Shown here piece by piece: positions 1 through 10,278 of a stretch of DNA of 64,000 nt (its first letter is position 1; every line of letters begins with the position of its first letter). Under the pieces are notes generated by a model, which was not told the origin of the DNA, made no database searches, and saw only the letters and a program-made list of their open reading frames with translations. Location of the stretch: assembly GCA_003210285.1 (NCBI GenBank), contig QCVS01000007.1, forward strand, positions 1-64,000, given 5' to 3'. The stretch comes from Prochlorococcus sp. AG-686-J21. GTDB taxonomy: Bacteria; Cyanobacteriota; Cyanobacteriia; PCC-6307; Cyanobiaceae. Both the position numbers and the translations under genes were made by a program.

Positions 1-1
1 A

Positions 2-1897
2 AATAAAAAAAATATCTTTGATACTGAAGCTAGTGCTCTATTAGTACTTTTTATTGATTCTATATTATATCCAAGGCGTTATAGGAATATAAGTTTGTTG
101 GCTACTTCTAAATTTATAGAAATAGATATGGCAGAATTAATTGATCATCAAATTAGTAAAAAACTTGAAATTTTAACTAATCAATGTATCTTATGGTCTT
201 TGGAATTAAGAGAGAAAGGATTTTTAACCCTTGTTAATGAACTCATTATTAATTACAAGTCATCCTCAATTATTTATGATGCAGATTTATACTCCAATCT
301 ATTTCAATTGTCAGAAATAATTGAAATTGAATTAATCAATAACGACTTTAACCTAAATAAAGTATTTAAATGGTATCAAAACCAATTAGATGATTCTATA
401 AGGAGTTGTACTGGAGAAGATTATTTTACAAAAGATTATAATCTTCAAAATGGAATTAATCTTTCGACAATTCATAATAGTAAGGGACTTGAATATGAAA
501 TAGTTTTGTGTCCCTACTTATCTATTATTTCTAATAAATCAAATAAAACGAAAGGTCCAATTTGGAAATCAAATTTCGACAGGTCCATTTATATCAATAT
601 CTCAAATAATTACACTAAGGTAGAAGAGTTTAAATTAATAGAAGAAAGAGATTTATTTAAAGAAAGTGAAAGATTGATTTATGTAGCTCTTACTAGGAGT
701 AAATATAAGCTTATTATCTTTAATGATATTAGTAATACAAATAATATAATTAATAATGATTTGTTACCAAACCTAGAAAATATTAATATTCACAAATCTA
801 AAATTGAACATAAAATAGAGGCAATAAATATTAGAGAAATTTCTAATAAATTTAGTATTAATAGTTTAAAGAATAATCTTTGGAAAATAAATAAAGTTAA
901 TACAAAAAAACCTAAAAAAATTAATTCTGATGAAGTTATTTCTTTCTCAAGTTATTCCTCATGGATACGTAAAGCAAAAACAGAATCTCCTTTTAATCAA
1001 TACGAGGATTATGAAGATAATATCTCAATTCTTAATAATCTCCAAGACACTAATTTAGATAAATCAAAAAATTATTCCAAATACTTAACTCTCTCCAATC
1101 CCTTAAGTGATTTTCCTAAAGGAACTATTGCTGGGACATGTTTGCATAAAATAATAGAGAGATTTGATTTTCAAAATGATAACGCTGATAATTTACTTGA
1201 TTTAATTATTGAAGAATTAAATTTCTTTCAAATTGATACTTCATTGGCATTAAAAGTAAGAGAAGGTATATTTCGAATCATAAACGTTTCGCTTGGAAGA
1301 AAATTACTAAATAAAAAATTAATTGATATCTCTTCAAATAATATTCTAAAAGAGGTTAAGTACAATTTAACACTTTCTTATAATGGAGAAAATATTAATT
1401 CATATGATATATCCAAATGCTTTCTATTGGATCAAGAATTTGAATTTGGTAAAAGCTACTCAAACAAAATTAATGATCTACAAATTCTAAATAAAGGTTT
1501 TCACTCAGGTTGTATTGACTGTATAGTCCCTATAGGAAATAAGTTAGAGGATAGTAAATGGTGGGTAATCGATTGGAAAAGTAATTTTATTTCTGGAAGC
1601 GAAAATAGTGATTGTTTACCTGGAAACTATAACTATGAAAATATGAAAGAAGAAATGATTAAACATCATTACCCATTGCAATCTCATCTTTATCTATTGG
1701 CATTACATAGACTATTAAAGTGGAGATTAAAAAATTATCAACCTAATCTTCATCTTGGAGGATATGTATATTTATTTTTAAAGGGATTACCTGACATAAA
1801 TTTATTTGAAAAATCTGTTGAGAAAGATATTTCTCCAGGCATTTTTATTGGCCAGGCTCCTATAAATAGAATTAATTATTTAGATAAACTTTTTTAG
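2..1897 (+). CDS. recB: Exodeoxyribonuclease V beta subunit / RecB-like, 5' truncated by window edge
   Basis: Frame stays open upstream of the listed start at 95 to the window edge. UvrD-type C-terminal helicase motif (STIHNSKGLEYEIVLCP, LIYVALTRSKYKL) and RecB nuclease motif (GCIDCIVP...WWVIDWKSN). Followed directly by recD. Confidence 0.88.
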   Translation, partial: NKKNIFDTEASALLVLFIDSILYPRRYRNISLLATSKFIEIDMAELIDHQISKKLEILTNQCILWSLELREKGFLTLVNELIINYKSSSIIYDADLYSNLFQLSEIIEIELINNDFNLNKVFKWYQNQLDDSIRSCTGEDYFTKDYNLQNGINLSTIHNSKGLEYEIVLCPYLSIISNKSNKTKGPIWKSNFDRSIYINISNNYTKVEEFKLIEERDLFKESERLIYVALTRSKYKLIIFNDISNTNNIINNDLLPNLENINIHKSKIEHKIEAINIREISNKFSINSLKNNLWKINKVNTKKPKKINSDEVISFSSYSSWIRKAKTESPFNQYEDYEDNISILNNLQDTNLDKSKNYSKYLTLSNPLSDFPKGTIAGTCLHKIIERFDFQNDNADNLLDLIIEELNFFQIDTSLALKVREGIFRIINVSLGRKLLNKKLIDISSNNILKEVKYNLTLSYNGENINSYDISKCFLLDQEFEFGKSYSNKINDLQILNKGFHSGCIDCIVPIGNKLEDSKWWVIDWKSNFISGSENSDCLPGNYNYENMKEEMIKHHYPLQSHLYLLALHRLLKWRLKNYQPNLHLGGYVYLFLKGLPDINLFEKSVEKDISPGIFIGQAPINRINYLDKLF

Positions 1898-1898
1898 A

Positions 1899-3590
1899 AT
1901 GAATCGTACTAATTTGGATTTAGAAGCATTTCAATATAATCATATATATGATCTACTCCAGGATATTTTTGGATTTAATGAAATAAAATATGGAGATTTC
2001 GTAAAAGATACTATAAAAATATTATTAGAATTTGAGAAAAATGGTGAAACTATTGTTGAAGTTGATAAAAGGGTAATATTATTTGATTTATTAAAAGATG
2101 GATGGCCTAATGAACATTTAAAAGTTCTCAAAGATTTAGGATTGTTAAACTCCTTTAATTCCCCATTCGTATTTGGTGATAGAAAATTATCATTAGCAAA
2201 ATGGTCGGGAAAGATAAATAGAGTTATAAATATATTTTTAAAAAAAATAGATAAAATTCCTATAAAAACAAATGATGATAATAAACTTCATCAAATAAAA
2301 AATATTTTTGAAAGTTCAAATTTAGTATTTTTGCAAGGAGGACCAGGAACAGGTAAAACAACTTTAATTATAAATTTTATCTTACATTCTTTGAAAAGTG
2401 ACCGTTTTTTAAATATAGGACTAGCAGCACCTACTGGAAAAGCTACCTCTAGACTAAAAGAATCTCTAAATGTACAAAAAGATATTTTTTTTAGTAAAAG
2501 TCTGGATCAAATAGAATGTCAAACTTTACATAAATGGATTTTTAATTCTAAACAAAAAGCTATAAAATTAAAATTTAAATTAAAGGAATTAGATATTTTT
2601 ATTATTGATGAAATGTCAATGGTAAATATTGATATTATTGAATTAATTTTAGATTTATTAGCTAAAGATTGTAAAATAATCCTAGTTGGCGATAGAAATC
2701 AATTACCTCCAGTAAGAAATTCTTCTATTTGGAATTATTTATTCGAATATTCTGATAACAAGGTAATAAAATCTTGTATAATAAATCTCAATAAAACTTA
2801 TAGAAATAGTGGGGATATCGAATTACTTAGTAATCTTATTTTTAATAATAGAAATTCCTTATTTCAGAAAAAGATCAAAGAATTAGTAAATGATAAAAAG
2901 TCAAAAGAAGTTAATATCTTTAAAAGCATTAATAAGAGTATTCCTCTAAGTCTATTAAATGAAATTGAAGATTATATTAATAAATTACGAATTTCAACAA
3001 CAAACTTAAGTAAAAATGAATATATCTTTCAAAATTCAATTGGAGATTTAATGAGCCATGAAAAAGACTTAATAAATAATATTTTTACAGATTTACAAAG
3101 TCACCTTATCCTTTGTGAGAAGAATACTGGGACTTGGAGCGTTGAGAATATAAATGATATCGTTTTAGGTCAAAGAAAACCCTATAATTTCATTGACCTT
3201 GAAGAAGGGGTTCCAATTATGTGTACTGAAAATAATAACGAACTCGGAATTTCAAATGGAGATATTGGAGTTTTAATAGGAAAAAATGAGAACCGAAAAT
3301 TTTTATTTAGGAAATTTAATGATAATAATGATCTTGTAGTCGACTTTATTGAGCTATCAACTCTAGATAACGTTGTGCCAGCAATAGCTATCACAATTCA
3401 TAAATCTCAAGGAAGCGAATCTGAAAAAGTAAGTATTTTGTGGACTCAAAAATCTAAAACTAATAAGCATAAGGAAGATTTAGAAGACGATAGCAAATTA
3501 ATGTCTTTTCGAGATAATTATGAGAAGAGATTACTTTATACTGCAATTACAAGGGCAAAGAATTTTCTGGATATTTATTTTTTGAATTAA
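1899..3590 (+). CDS. recD: Exodeoxyribonuclease V alpha subunit RecD
   Basis: Walker A GGPGTGKTT, Walker B FIIDEMSMV, LVGDRNQLPPV, C-terminal AITIHKSQGSE and LLYTAITRAK. Confidence 0.92.
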   Translation: MNRTNLDLEAFQYNHIYDLLQDIFGFNEIKYGDFVKDTIKILLEFEKNGETIVEVDKRVILFDLLKDGWPNEHLKVLKDLGLLNSFNSPFVFGDRKLSLAKWSGKINRVINIFLKKIDKIPIKTNDDNKLHQIKNIFESSNLVFLQGGPGTGKTTLIINFILHSLKSDRFLNIGLAAPTGKATSRLKESLNVQKDIFFSKSLDQIECQTLHKWIFNSKQKAIKLKFKLKELDIFIIDEMSMVNIDIIELILDLLAKDCKIILVGDRNQLPPVRNSSIWNYLFEYSDNKVIKSCIINLNKTYRNSGDIELLSNLIFNNRNSLFQKKIKELVNDKKSKEVNIFKSINKSIPLSLLNEIEDYINKLRISTTNLSKNEYIFQNSIGDLMSHEKDLINNIFTDLQSHLILCEKNTGTWSVENINDIVLGQRKPYNFIDLEEGVPIMCTENNNELGISNGDIGVLIGKNENRKFLFRKFNDNNDLVVDFIELSTLDNVVPAIAITIHKSQGSESEKVSILWTQKSKTNKHKEDLEDDSKLMSFRDNYEKRLLYTAITRAKNFLDIYFLN

Positions 3591-3697
3591 GTTTTAATTT
3601 CGAGAAATAAAAGTTATCTTTACCTTCAGATGTTAGATTAGTATTTCGGCTCTGAAAGGCTAGTCAACAATTTAAGATTCTTTAGATAAATGTTGAA

Positions 3698-3726
3698 TGC
3701 CTGATCAGTAGATAATCAGGCATTTT
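3698..3726 (+). promoter_or_regulatory. Perfect 8-bp hairpin (TGCCTGAT / ATCAGGCA, 9-nt loop) plus TTTT directly before the helicase start codon
   Basis: Arms 3698-3705 and 3715-3722, T-run 3723-3726, ATG at 3728. Confidence 0.6.
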
Positions 3727-3727
3727 A

Positions 3728-5512
3728 ATGGCTTCAAATAAAGACAATCAATCAGTAGAGAAAAATGACGAAAATTTGGAGGTAGAAAAAATCTCTAATG
3801 ATAACTCGATTGAATCAGAAAAAAAATCAGAAATTTCCCAAGATGAGGATTCTCATAAAGAAGAAGATATTGGCAATGGATTTGCTTGCTTTGGGTTTAA
3901 TAAATTAATATTAAATTCATTAGAAAGTAAGGGATACAAAACTCCTACACCCATACAAAAAGCAGCAATTCCTGAATTAATGCTTGGAAGAGATTTGTTA
4001 GGACAAGCTCAAACTGGTACAGGTAAAACGGCAGCCTTTGCTCTCCCATTAATTGAAAAGCTTGAAAATAACAAAGAACCAAACGCTAAAGTTTTGGTTA
4101 TGACTCCAACCAGAGAGTTGGCTACTCAAGTAGCAGATTCTTTTAAAAGTTATAGTGCTGAATCAACTAATTTAAGGACATTAGCTATATATGGAGGAAC
4201 CGATTTTAGGAATCAAATCTCATCACTTAAAAGAAAGACAGACATAGTTGTCGGAACGCCTGGAAGAATAATGGATCATATAAGACAAGGAACTTTTAAG
4301 ATAAATAACATAAGTTGTTTGGTTCTTGATGAAGCAGATGAAATGTTAAAAATGGGATTCCTTGAAGATATTGAATGGATCATAGATAAACTTCCAGATA
4401 ACAAACAAATGGTTTTGTTCTCTGCAACAATGCCAAATGAGATAAGAAACATAGCAAAAAAATATTTAAATGAACCAGCCGAAATACTTATTAAAAGCGT
4501 TAAGAAAGAAACTCAATTAATTACTCAAAGATACATCAATGTTCAAAGACACCATAAGTTAGATGCTCTAAAAAGAATATTAGAAATTACGAATGAAGGA
4601 GTAATAATATTTGTGAGGACTAAATTACTTACTACCTCAATTGCGGAAGCTCTAGAAAACTCAGGACATAGTGTGGCTGTTCTTAATGGAGACATTCCAC
4701 AAAATCAAAGAGAAAATACAGTAGATAGATTAAAAAAAGGATTTATTGATATTCTTGTTGCCACTGATGTAGCGGCGAGAGGTCTAGATGTTGAAAGGAT
4801 TAAACTTGTTATTAATTACGATTTTCCTTTTGATAAGGAAACATACACTCATAGAATTGGGAGAACAGGCAGAGCAGGTAGGTCTGGGGAAGCAATTTTA
4901 TTTGTGAATCATAGAGAAAAACATTTTCTTAGGAACTTGGAAAATTCAACAAGAAATAAAATTGAAGAAATTGAGATACCCAATAATAAAATAATTAATG
5001 AAAAAAGAATGGGGAAATTAATAACAAATTTGAATCAAAGTTCTTTAGATCAAAATAATAATGAAGAAAAAAAAGCATTGATGATCGATATTTTAGATAC
5101 CCTAAGAGAAAAGCATTCTATGGAAGATTCAAATATAGCAATGGCAGCTATTAATTTAGCAATAGGTAATAAATCCTTTTTTATTAACGAAGATGAGTCT
5201 TGGCTTTATAGACAAAATAATTCTGATCGTAATAGATCAAACAGAAATGGAAATGGAAATAATCGTATGAGAAATACAAACAGAAGAAATAATTATCAAA
5301 ATGATTCTTTTGAAACTTATAAATTTAATTTTGGCAAAATGGATAGAGTTAGAGTGGCAAATATTATTTCTTCTATTTGTACTTCTACTAATATTAATGG
5401 AAGATCTATTGGAAAGATACAAATATTTAATGACTACAGCTTGGTAGATTTACCAAGAGATTTACATGGTGAAGTGAGGAACAAATTAAATAATTTAAGA
5501 ATACGGAATTAA
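3728..5512 (+). CDS. deaD: DEAD-box ATP-dependent RNA helicase with DbpA/CsdA-type C-terminal RNA-binding domain
   Basis: AQTGTGKTAAFALP, PTRELATQ, VLDEADEML, SATMP, HRIGRTGRAGR motifs; Asn/Arg-rich linker; C-terminal DbpA-like domain. Confidence 0.93.
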   Translation: MASNKDNQSVEKNDENLEVEKISNDNSIESEKKSEISQDEDSHKEEDIGNGFACFGFNKLILNSLESKGYKTPTPIQKAAIPELMLGRDLLGQAQTGTGKTAAFALPLIEKLENNKEPNAKVLVMTPTRELATQVADSFKSYSAESTNLRTLAIYGGTDFRNQISSLKRKTDIVVGTPGRIMDHIRQGTFKINNISCLVLDEADEMLKMGFLEDIEWIIDKLPDNKQMVLFSATMPNEIRNIAKKYLNEPAEILIKSVKKETQLITQRYINVQRHHKLDALKRILEITNEGVIIFVRTKLLTTSIAEALENSGHSVAVLNGDIPQNQRENTVDRLKKGFIDILVATDVAARGLDVERIKLVINYDFPFDKETYTHRIGRTGRAGRSGEAILFVNHREKHFLRNLENSTRNKIEEIEIPNNKIINEKRMGKLITNLNQSSLDQNNNEEKKALMIDILDTLREKHSMEDSNIAMAAINLAIGNKSFFINEDESWLYRQNNSDRNRSNRNGNGNNRMRNTNRRNNYQNDSFETYKFNFGKMDRVRVANIISSICTSTNINGRSIGKIQIFNDYSLVDLPRDLHGEVRNKLNNLRIRN

Positions 5513-5521
5513 CTTTGGGTT

Positions 5522-5803
5522 ATGGGGTCTATTAAAAAAAAAAAAAATGTCCTAGTAAGTTTTTTTATTTTGTGGGGATTTATAAATTCTGAATATTTAG
5601 CTGAAACACAAAAAGATTCAATTATAAATTTATTTTGTATTGAAAGTATTAAGGTGGAAATGTCAAAAGCTAAATTAGTTTATGACGAAAAAATTGCTAA
5701 GGAAACTTGTGATTGTTATTTAAGGGAATTTTTAAATGGTACAAGCCATCAAAATTCAATTAGTAAATGTAAGTTAGAAACTAAGAAAAAATTTAATTTA
5801 TAG
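5522..5803 (+). CDS. Small Cys-containing predicted exported protein of unknown function
   Basis: 93 aa; basic N-terminus plus hydrophobic segment (KKKKNVLVSFFILWGFIN); CDCY and CK motif in the mature part. Confidence 0.55.
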   Translation: MGSIKKKKNVLVSFFILWGFINSEYLAETQKDSIINLFCIESIKVEMSKAKLVYDEKIAKETCDCYLREFLNGTSHQNSISKCKLETKKKFNL

Positions 5804-5813
5804 TAAAACTACA

Positions 5814-7586
5814 ATGAGATCTACAAATAATCAAAATCCTATAGTTAGGCTTTATCTAAATTTAAGAGATGAAAGGAGTCTACTCTTTTTTGCTTTTGTA
5901 AGTTCGATAATTAATAAAATCCTAGATTTAGCTCCTCCAGTAATTATTGGACTTGCTGTGGATATTGTAGTTAAAGAACAGAATTCTTGGATTGCTAGTT
6001 TTGGTATAAAACAAGTTCCAAATCAATTAATATTTCTTGCATTTGCTTCTGGGATAGTATGGTCAGCTGAATCTTTTTTTGAATATTTATATTCAGTCTT
6101 ATGGAGAAATTTAGCCCAAATATCACAACATAAATTAAGAATAAAGGCTTATAAGCATATACAGGAACTTGATATGGCTTTCTTTGAAAATGATAATACC
6201 GGTAGACTTCTATCGATTTTAAATGATGATGTAAATCAACTTGAGAGGTTTCTTGATCAAGGCGCTAATCAACTTATTCAACTATTTATTACGGTTTTAA
6301 TTATTGGTGGAACAATGATTCTTGTTGCACCAAAAATAGCATTATTTGCTTTCTTACCTATCCCTTTAATATTTCTTGGATCAATAAGATTTCAAAGAAA
6401 GCTCTCTCCAAAATATAAAGATGTCAGGAATAAAGCAGGTCTTTTAGCTTCAAGATTAAATAATAATTTAAGCGGGATCCTTACAATAAAGAGCTTTACT
6501 AAAGAGAATTGGGAGCTAAATAGAATAAATAAAGAAAGCCTTGCGTATCAAAGAAGTAATAAAGCAGCAATAAAATTATCATCTGCTTTTATTCCTCTAA
6601 TAAGATTTGCTATTTTATTTGCTTTTATAGCAATTTTACTTATTGGAGGTTTTCAAACCTGGAATAAGGTACTTAATGTTGGAACATATAGTTTTTTAGT
6701 TTTTATTACTCAAAGGTTGTTATGGCCTTTGACTACTTTAGGTCATGTTTTAGATGATTTTCAACGCTCAATGGCCTCAATAGATAGAGTAATAGATCTT
6801 ATCGATACTCCTATAAAAATAAAAGATGGTAAATTAAAAATTGCTTCTAAAGAGATAAAAGGCAATGTTAGTTTTGAAAATGTAAATTTTAATTATCCAG
6901 GTAGAGAATCAACATTAAAGAACATAAATTTTAAAATTCAGAATAACTCTACATTAGGAATTGTTGGATTAACTGGTTCTGGGAAAAGTACAATTATTAA
7001 ACTTCTTCTTAGAATTTATGATAGCAATAATGGTTTAATATCTTTGGATAACATTCCAATAAAGGATATTAATTTAAAAGATTTAAGAAAATGTATTTCT
7101 CTTGTAAGTCAAGAAACTTATTTATTTCATGGAACTGTTGAGGAAAATATTGCATATGGGGCAACTAGTCCAAATATTAAAGATATTATAAAAGCATCTA
7201 AAATTGCTGAAGCTCATAAATTTATTGAACAATTACCCGATGGTTATAAAACAATAGTTGGGGAAAGGGGGCAACGACTTTCAGGGGGACAACGTCAGAG
7301 AATAGCTCTAGCGAGAGCTGTTTTAAAAGACGCTCCTATCTTGATCTTAGATGAAGCTACTGCTTCAGTTGATAACGAGACAGAGGTTTTAATTCAGAAA
7401 TCATTATCTAAAATAACTAAAGAGAGAACAACTATAGTTATAGCTCATAGATTAAGTACTATTAAAAACGCTGATAATATTATTGTTATAGATAAGGGCA
7501 AAATTATTGAAAGCGGAAAACATGACCTTTTGCTAAGTAACAAGAATGTGTATTCAGACTTATGGAATGTTCAAGTAGGTATTTAG
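5814..7586 (+). CDS. ABC transporter, fused permease/ATPase (MsbA/multidrug exporter type)
   Basis: N-terminal TM domain; Walker A GLTGSGKST, signature LSGGQRQRIALARA, Walker B PILILDEATASVD. Confidence 0.93.
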   Translation: MRSTNNQNPIVRLYLNLRDERSLLFFAFVSSIINKILDLAPPVIIGLAVDIVVKEQNSWIASFGIKQVPNQLIFLAFASGIVWSAESFFEYLYSVLWRNLAQISQHKLRIKAYKHIQELDMAFFENDNTGRLLSILNDDVNQLERFLDQGANQLIQLFITVLIIGGTMILVAPKIALFAFLPIPLIFLGSIRFQRKLSPKYKDVRNKAGLLASRLNNNLSGILTIKSFTKENWELNRINKESLAYQRSNKAAIKLSSAFIPLIRFAILFAFIAILLIGGFQTWNKVLNVGTYSFLVFITQRLLWPLTTLGHVLDDFQRSMASIDRVIDLIDTPIKIKDGKLKIASKEIKGNVSFENVNFNYPGRESTLKNINFKIQNNSTLGIVGLTGSGKSTIIKLLLRIYDSNNGLISLDNIPIKDINLKDLRKCISLVSQETYLFHGTVEENIAYGATSPNIKDIIKASKIAEAHKFIEQLPDGYKTIVGERGQRLSGGQRQRIALARAVLKDAPILILDEATASVDNETEVLIQKSLSKITKERTTIVIAHRLSTIKNADNIIVIDKGKIIESGKHDLLLSNKNVYSDLWNVQVGI

Positions 7587-7604
7587 AAAAATTTTTTTCA
7601 GAAA

Positions 7605-8162
7605 CTAAATTAAGAAGTTAAAAGACTCAATAACATTAGTAAACATCCCATCAACTTTATTCCATCTCTCTTCATTTGTTCCCACTGCAAAAGTATATAG
7701 TGTCCCTCTGTCTATTACGACAGTGGCAATTTCATGTCTGTCTTGATCATTGAGATTTAGTTCATATTCTAAATCATAAAAAATATGATTAGATGCTTCT
7801 CTTTTGTTCGCATTAATAAGTTTGACAGATCGCCCAGAACCTTTGGGAGCAATAACTTTATCTATTAAAGTTTGTCCAACTTCTTTTGGACCCCCTAATT
7901 GCTCTAATTCGACTTCTTTGTTCACATCTGAGACCACCAAACTTAAAGTCTCATTACTATTAATTAAATCATGGTAAATAATTTCAGGACCCCCTTCTAC
8001 TTTTACTCTTGTCCAACCAGTGGGATATAAAAACGCATATCTCCCATCGGGACTCTGATAAGCCTCTAATCCTGCATTTATTCCTCCACTGCATGCACTC
8101 AATGCAAAACATAAAATTATTAATAATAAATTTTTAAAAGGGTTAATTTTCATATTTTTCAT
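7605..8162 (-). CDS. psbP: PsbP-domain lipoprotein (CyanoP-like)
   Basis: Lipobox-like ALSAC after a hydrophobic signal; YQSPDGRYAFLYPTGWTRVKVEGGPEIIYHDLI matches the PsbP fold opening. Confidence 0.85.
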   Translation of the reverse strand: MKNMKINPFKNLLLIILCFALSACSGGINAGLEAYQSPDGRYAFLYPTGWTRVKVEGGPEIIYHDLINSNETLSLVVSDVNKEVELEQLGGPKEVGQTLIDKVIAPKGSGRSVKLINANKREASNHIFYDLEYELNLNDQDRHEIATVVIDRGTLYTFAVGTNEERWNKVDGMFTNVIESFNFLI

Positions 8163-8267
8163 TGTTGATAGAAATTATTAACTAAAAATATAATAAGACA
8201 TTAAAAGCAAACAAATATATCCAATTTCAAAATATGCGTCTAAATTGTTTCTAGAAGAAATTTAATC

Positions 8268-8867
8268 TTGATAACTTTTACCAAATCACTTTCAAAATTA
8301 ATTGGTCATTTTGAGAAATTTCCAGGAATAGGTCCAAGAACAGCTCAAAGATTAGCATTATTTATTTTAAAACAACCTGAAAGTAGTATTGTAGATTTTT
8401 CTAAAGCATTATTAGAGGCACATAGAAATGTAGGTCATTGTAAAAAATGTTTTAATTTAACTTCAGAAGAAGAGTGTGAAATATGTAGAAACACCGAAAG
8501 GAATCAAAAAATAATTTGCGTAGTAGCAGAAACCAGAGATTTACTGGCTTTAGAGCGATCAAGGGAGTTTAAAGGAACATACCATGTTATTGGGGGGCTG
8601 ATTTCTCCTATGGATTCAATAAGTCCAGAATTGTTAGAGATAAGAAGTTTAGTAGAGAGAGTGAGTAAATCAGATATTGAAGAAATAATACTGGCACTTA
8701 CTCCAAGTGTTGAAGGAGATACTACAAGTCTTTATATTGGAAAATTACTAACTCCTTTTACAAAAGTTACTAGAATTGCTTATGGTCTTCCTATGGGAAG
8801 TGAACTTGAGTATGTTGATGAAGTTACTTTAGCAAGAGCCTTAGAAGGAAGAACAAATTTAATTTAA
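8268..8867 (+). CDS. recR: Recombination protein RecR
   Basis: [16 protein letters not shown]4 zinc finger, Toprim segment with [24 protein letters not shown]. Confidence 0.95.
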   Translation: MITFTKSLSKLIGHFEKFPGIGPRTAQRLALFILKQPESSIVDFSKALLEAHRNVGHCKKCFNLTSEEECEICRNTERNQKIICVVAETRDLLALERSREFKGTYHVIGGLISPMDSISPELLEIRSLVERVSKSDIEEIILALTPSVEGDTTSLYIGKLLTPFTKVTRIAYGLPMGSELEYVDEVTLARALEGRTNLI

Positions 8868-8869
8868 AA

Positions 8870-9769
8870 ATGGAAAATAAAAAAAAGATTAAAGTAGAAA
8901 AAATTTTAAGGCTTCCTTCTTGGATAAAGTTTCCTATTAGTAAAGCTTCAGAATTTGAGAAAATGCAAAGACTCATTAAGAAGTCAAATATACATACAAT
9001 TTGTGAAGAAGGGAGATGTCCTAATAGGGCGGAATGTTATGCCTCAGGGACTGCAACTTTTTTACTCGGAGGATCAATTTGTTCTCGTGCCTGTGCTTTC
9101 TGCCAGGTAAGCAAGGGTAAGCCTAGTGAAATAAACAAATATGAAAGTATTCAAGTCGCAGAAGCTGTGAAAACTCTAAATTTAAAATATGTAGTACTAA
9201 CATCAGTAGCCAGAGATGACCTCCCCGATCATGGAGCTAATTTATTTGTCTCAACAATTAATCAGATTAGAAAACTTGACCCAAAAATCCAAATAGAAGT
9301 TCTTACCCCTGATTTATGGGGAGGTGGAAAAAATTTTGAAGATAAAGAAAAACTTCAAAAAGATAGACTTAAAAAGATCCTTGAACAAAGGCCAATTTGT
9401 TTTAATCATAATCTTGAGACTGTGGAAAGGCTTCAAAAAGAAGTTAGAAGAGGTGCTAATTATAAAAATTCATTAAGCTTGTTAGAAAAAGCAAAGTCTA
9501 TCGCTCCAAATATTCAGACGAAATCAGGAATAATGTTGGGTTTAGGAGAAACATTAGAAGAAATACAAACTACTATTCTTGATCTAAAAAAAGTGGATTG
9601 TGATCAAATTACAATTGGACAATATCTTAGGCCTTCATTAAAGCATTTATCAGTTAAGAAATATTGGGAACCAAAGGAGTTTGAATATCTAAAAAGTTTT
9701 TGTAAGAAATTAGGGTTTAAAAAAGTATCTTGTGGCCCTTTAGTTAGAAGTAGTTATCACGCTGGTTAA
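8870..9769 (+). CDS. lipA: Lipoyl synthase (radical SAM)
   Basis: CEEGRCPNRAECY and CSRACAFCQV clusters; VLTSVARDDLPDHGA; GIMLGLGE. Confidence 0.95.
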   Translation: MENKKKIKVEKILRLPSWIKFPISKASEFEKMQRLIKKSNIHTICEEGRCPNRAECYASGTATFLLGGSICSRACAFCQVSKGKPSEINKYESIQVAEAVKTLNLKYVVLTSVARDDLPDHGANLFVSTINQIRKLDPKIQIEVLTPDLWGGGKNFEDKEKLQKDRLKKILEQRPICFNHNLETVERLQKEVRRGANYKNSLSLLEKAKSIAPNIQTKSGIMLGLGETLEEIQTTILDLKKVDCDQITIGQYLRPSLKHLSVKKYWEPKEFEYLKSFCKKLGFKKVSCGPLVRSSYHAG

Positions 9770-10278
9770 ACTATTCCATTTAAAGAAAGTTTTTTTTCAA
9801 TTTTGTTTAATACGTAAGAACAGTCTCCTTTCATTAGTGTTCCCGCACCTCCCCAAATTAATCTTAAAAAAAGGTCTACGGGACTAGAACCAACTTCTTT
9901 TACAACTTTAAATCCAATAATATTAAAGTATCTGACAAGTTTTTTACTATATCCTTCAGTATCGTAAATGGCTAATAATCGTACTTTTCTACTAACTTTC
10001 ATTTCGATAGCCCAAGCCATTGTAGATGCCCATATTAATTCCGAAACAAAAGGAGGAGCGTTACTCAGGATCCTTAGTGTGTCAAGTTGAATACCCTGCT
10101 TATTAAAGTAAGTCCAACCTTTCATCTCTCCCCAAATCTTTACGATATTATCTCTTTGTTCCGCAATAACAATTTTAAAAAAACATAATCCAAGAGTTTC
10201 TCTTACTTGTATTTTTATAATTAGCCCTAAGGAAAATGCAATATTCTCTAATTCTTCTACTTTCATAGTAATTATCAA
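9766..10278 (-). CDS. Conserved hypothetical protein
   Basis: 170-aa ORF tightly packed with the upstream gene and overlapping the lipA stop by 4 nt convergently; no recognised family. Confidence 0.6.
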   Translation of the reverse strand: MIITMKVEELENIAFSLGLIIKIQVRETLGLCFFKIVIAEQRDNIVKIWGEMKGWTYFNKQGIQLDTLRILSNAPPFVSELIWASTMAWAIEMKVSRKVRLLAIYDTEGYSKKLVRYFNIIGFKVVKEVGSSPVDLFLRLIWGGAGTLMKGDCSYVLNKIEKKLSLNGIV

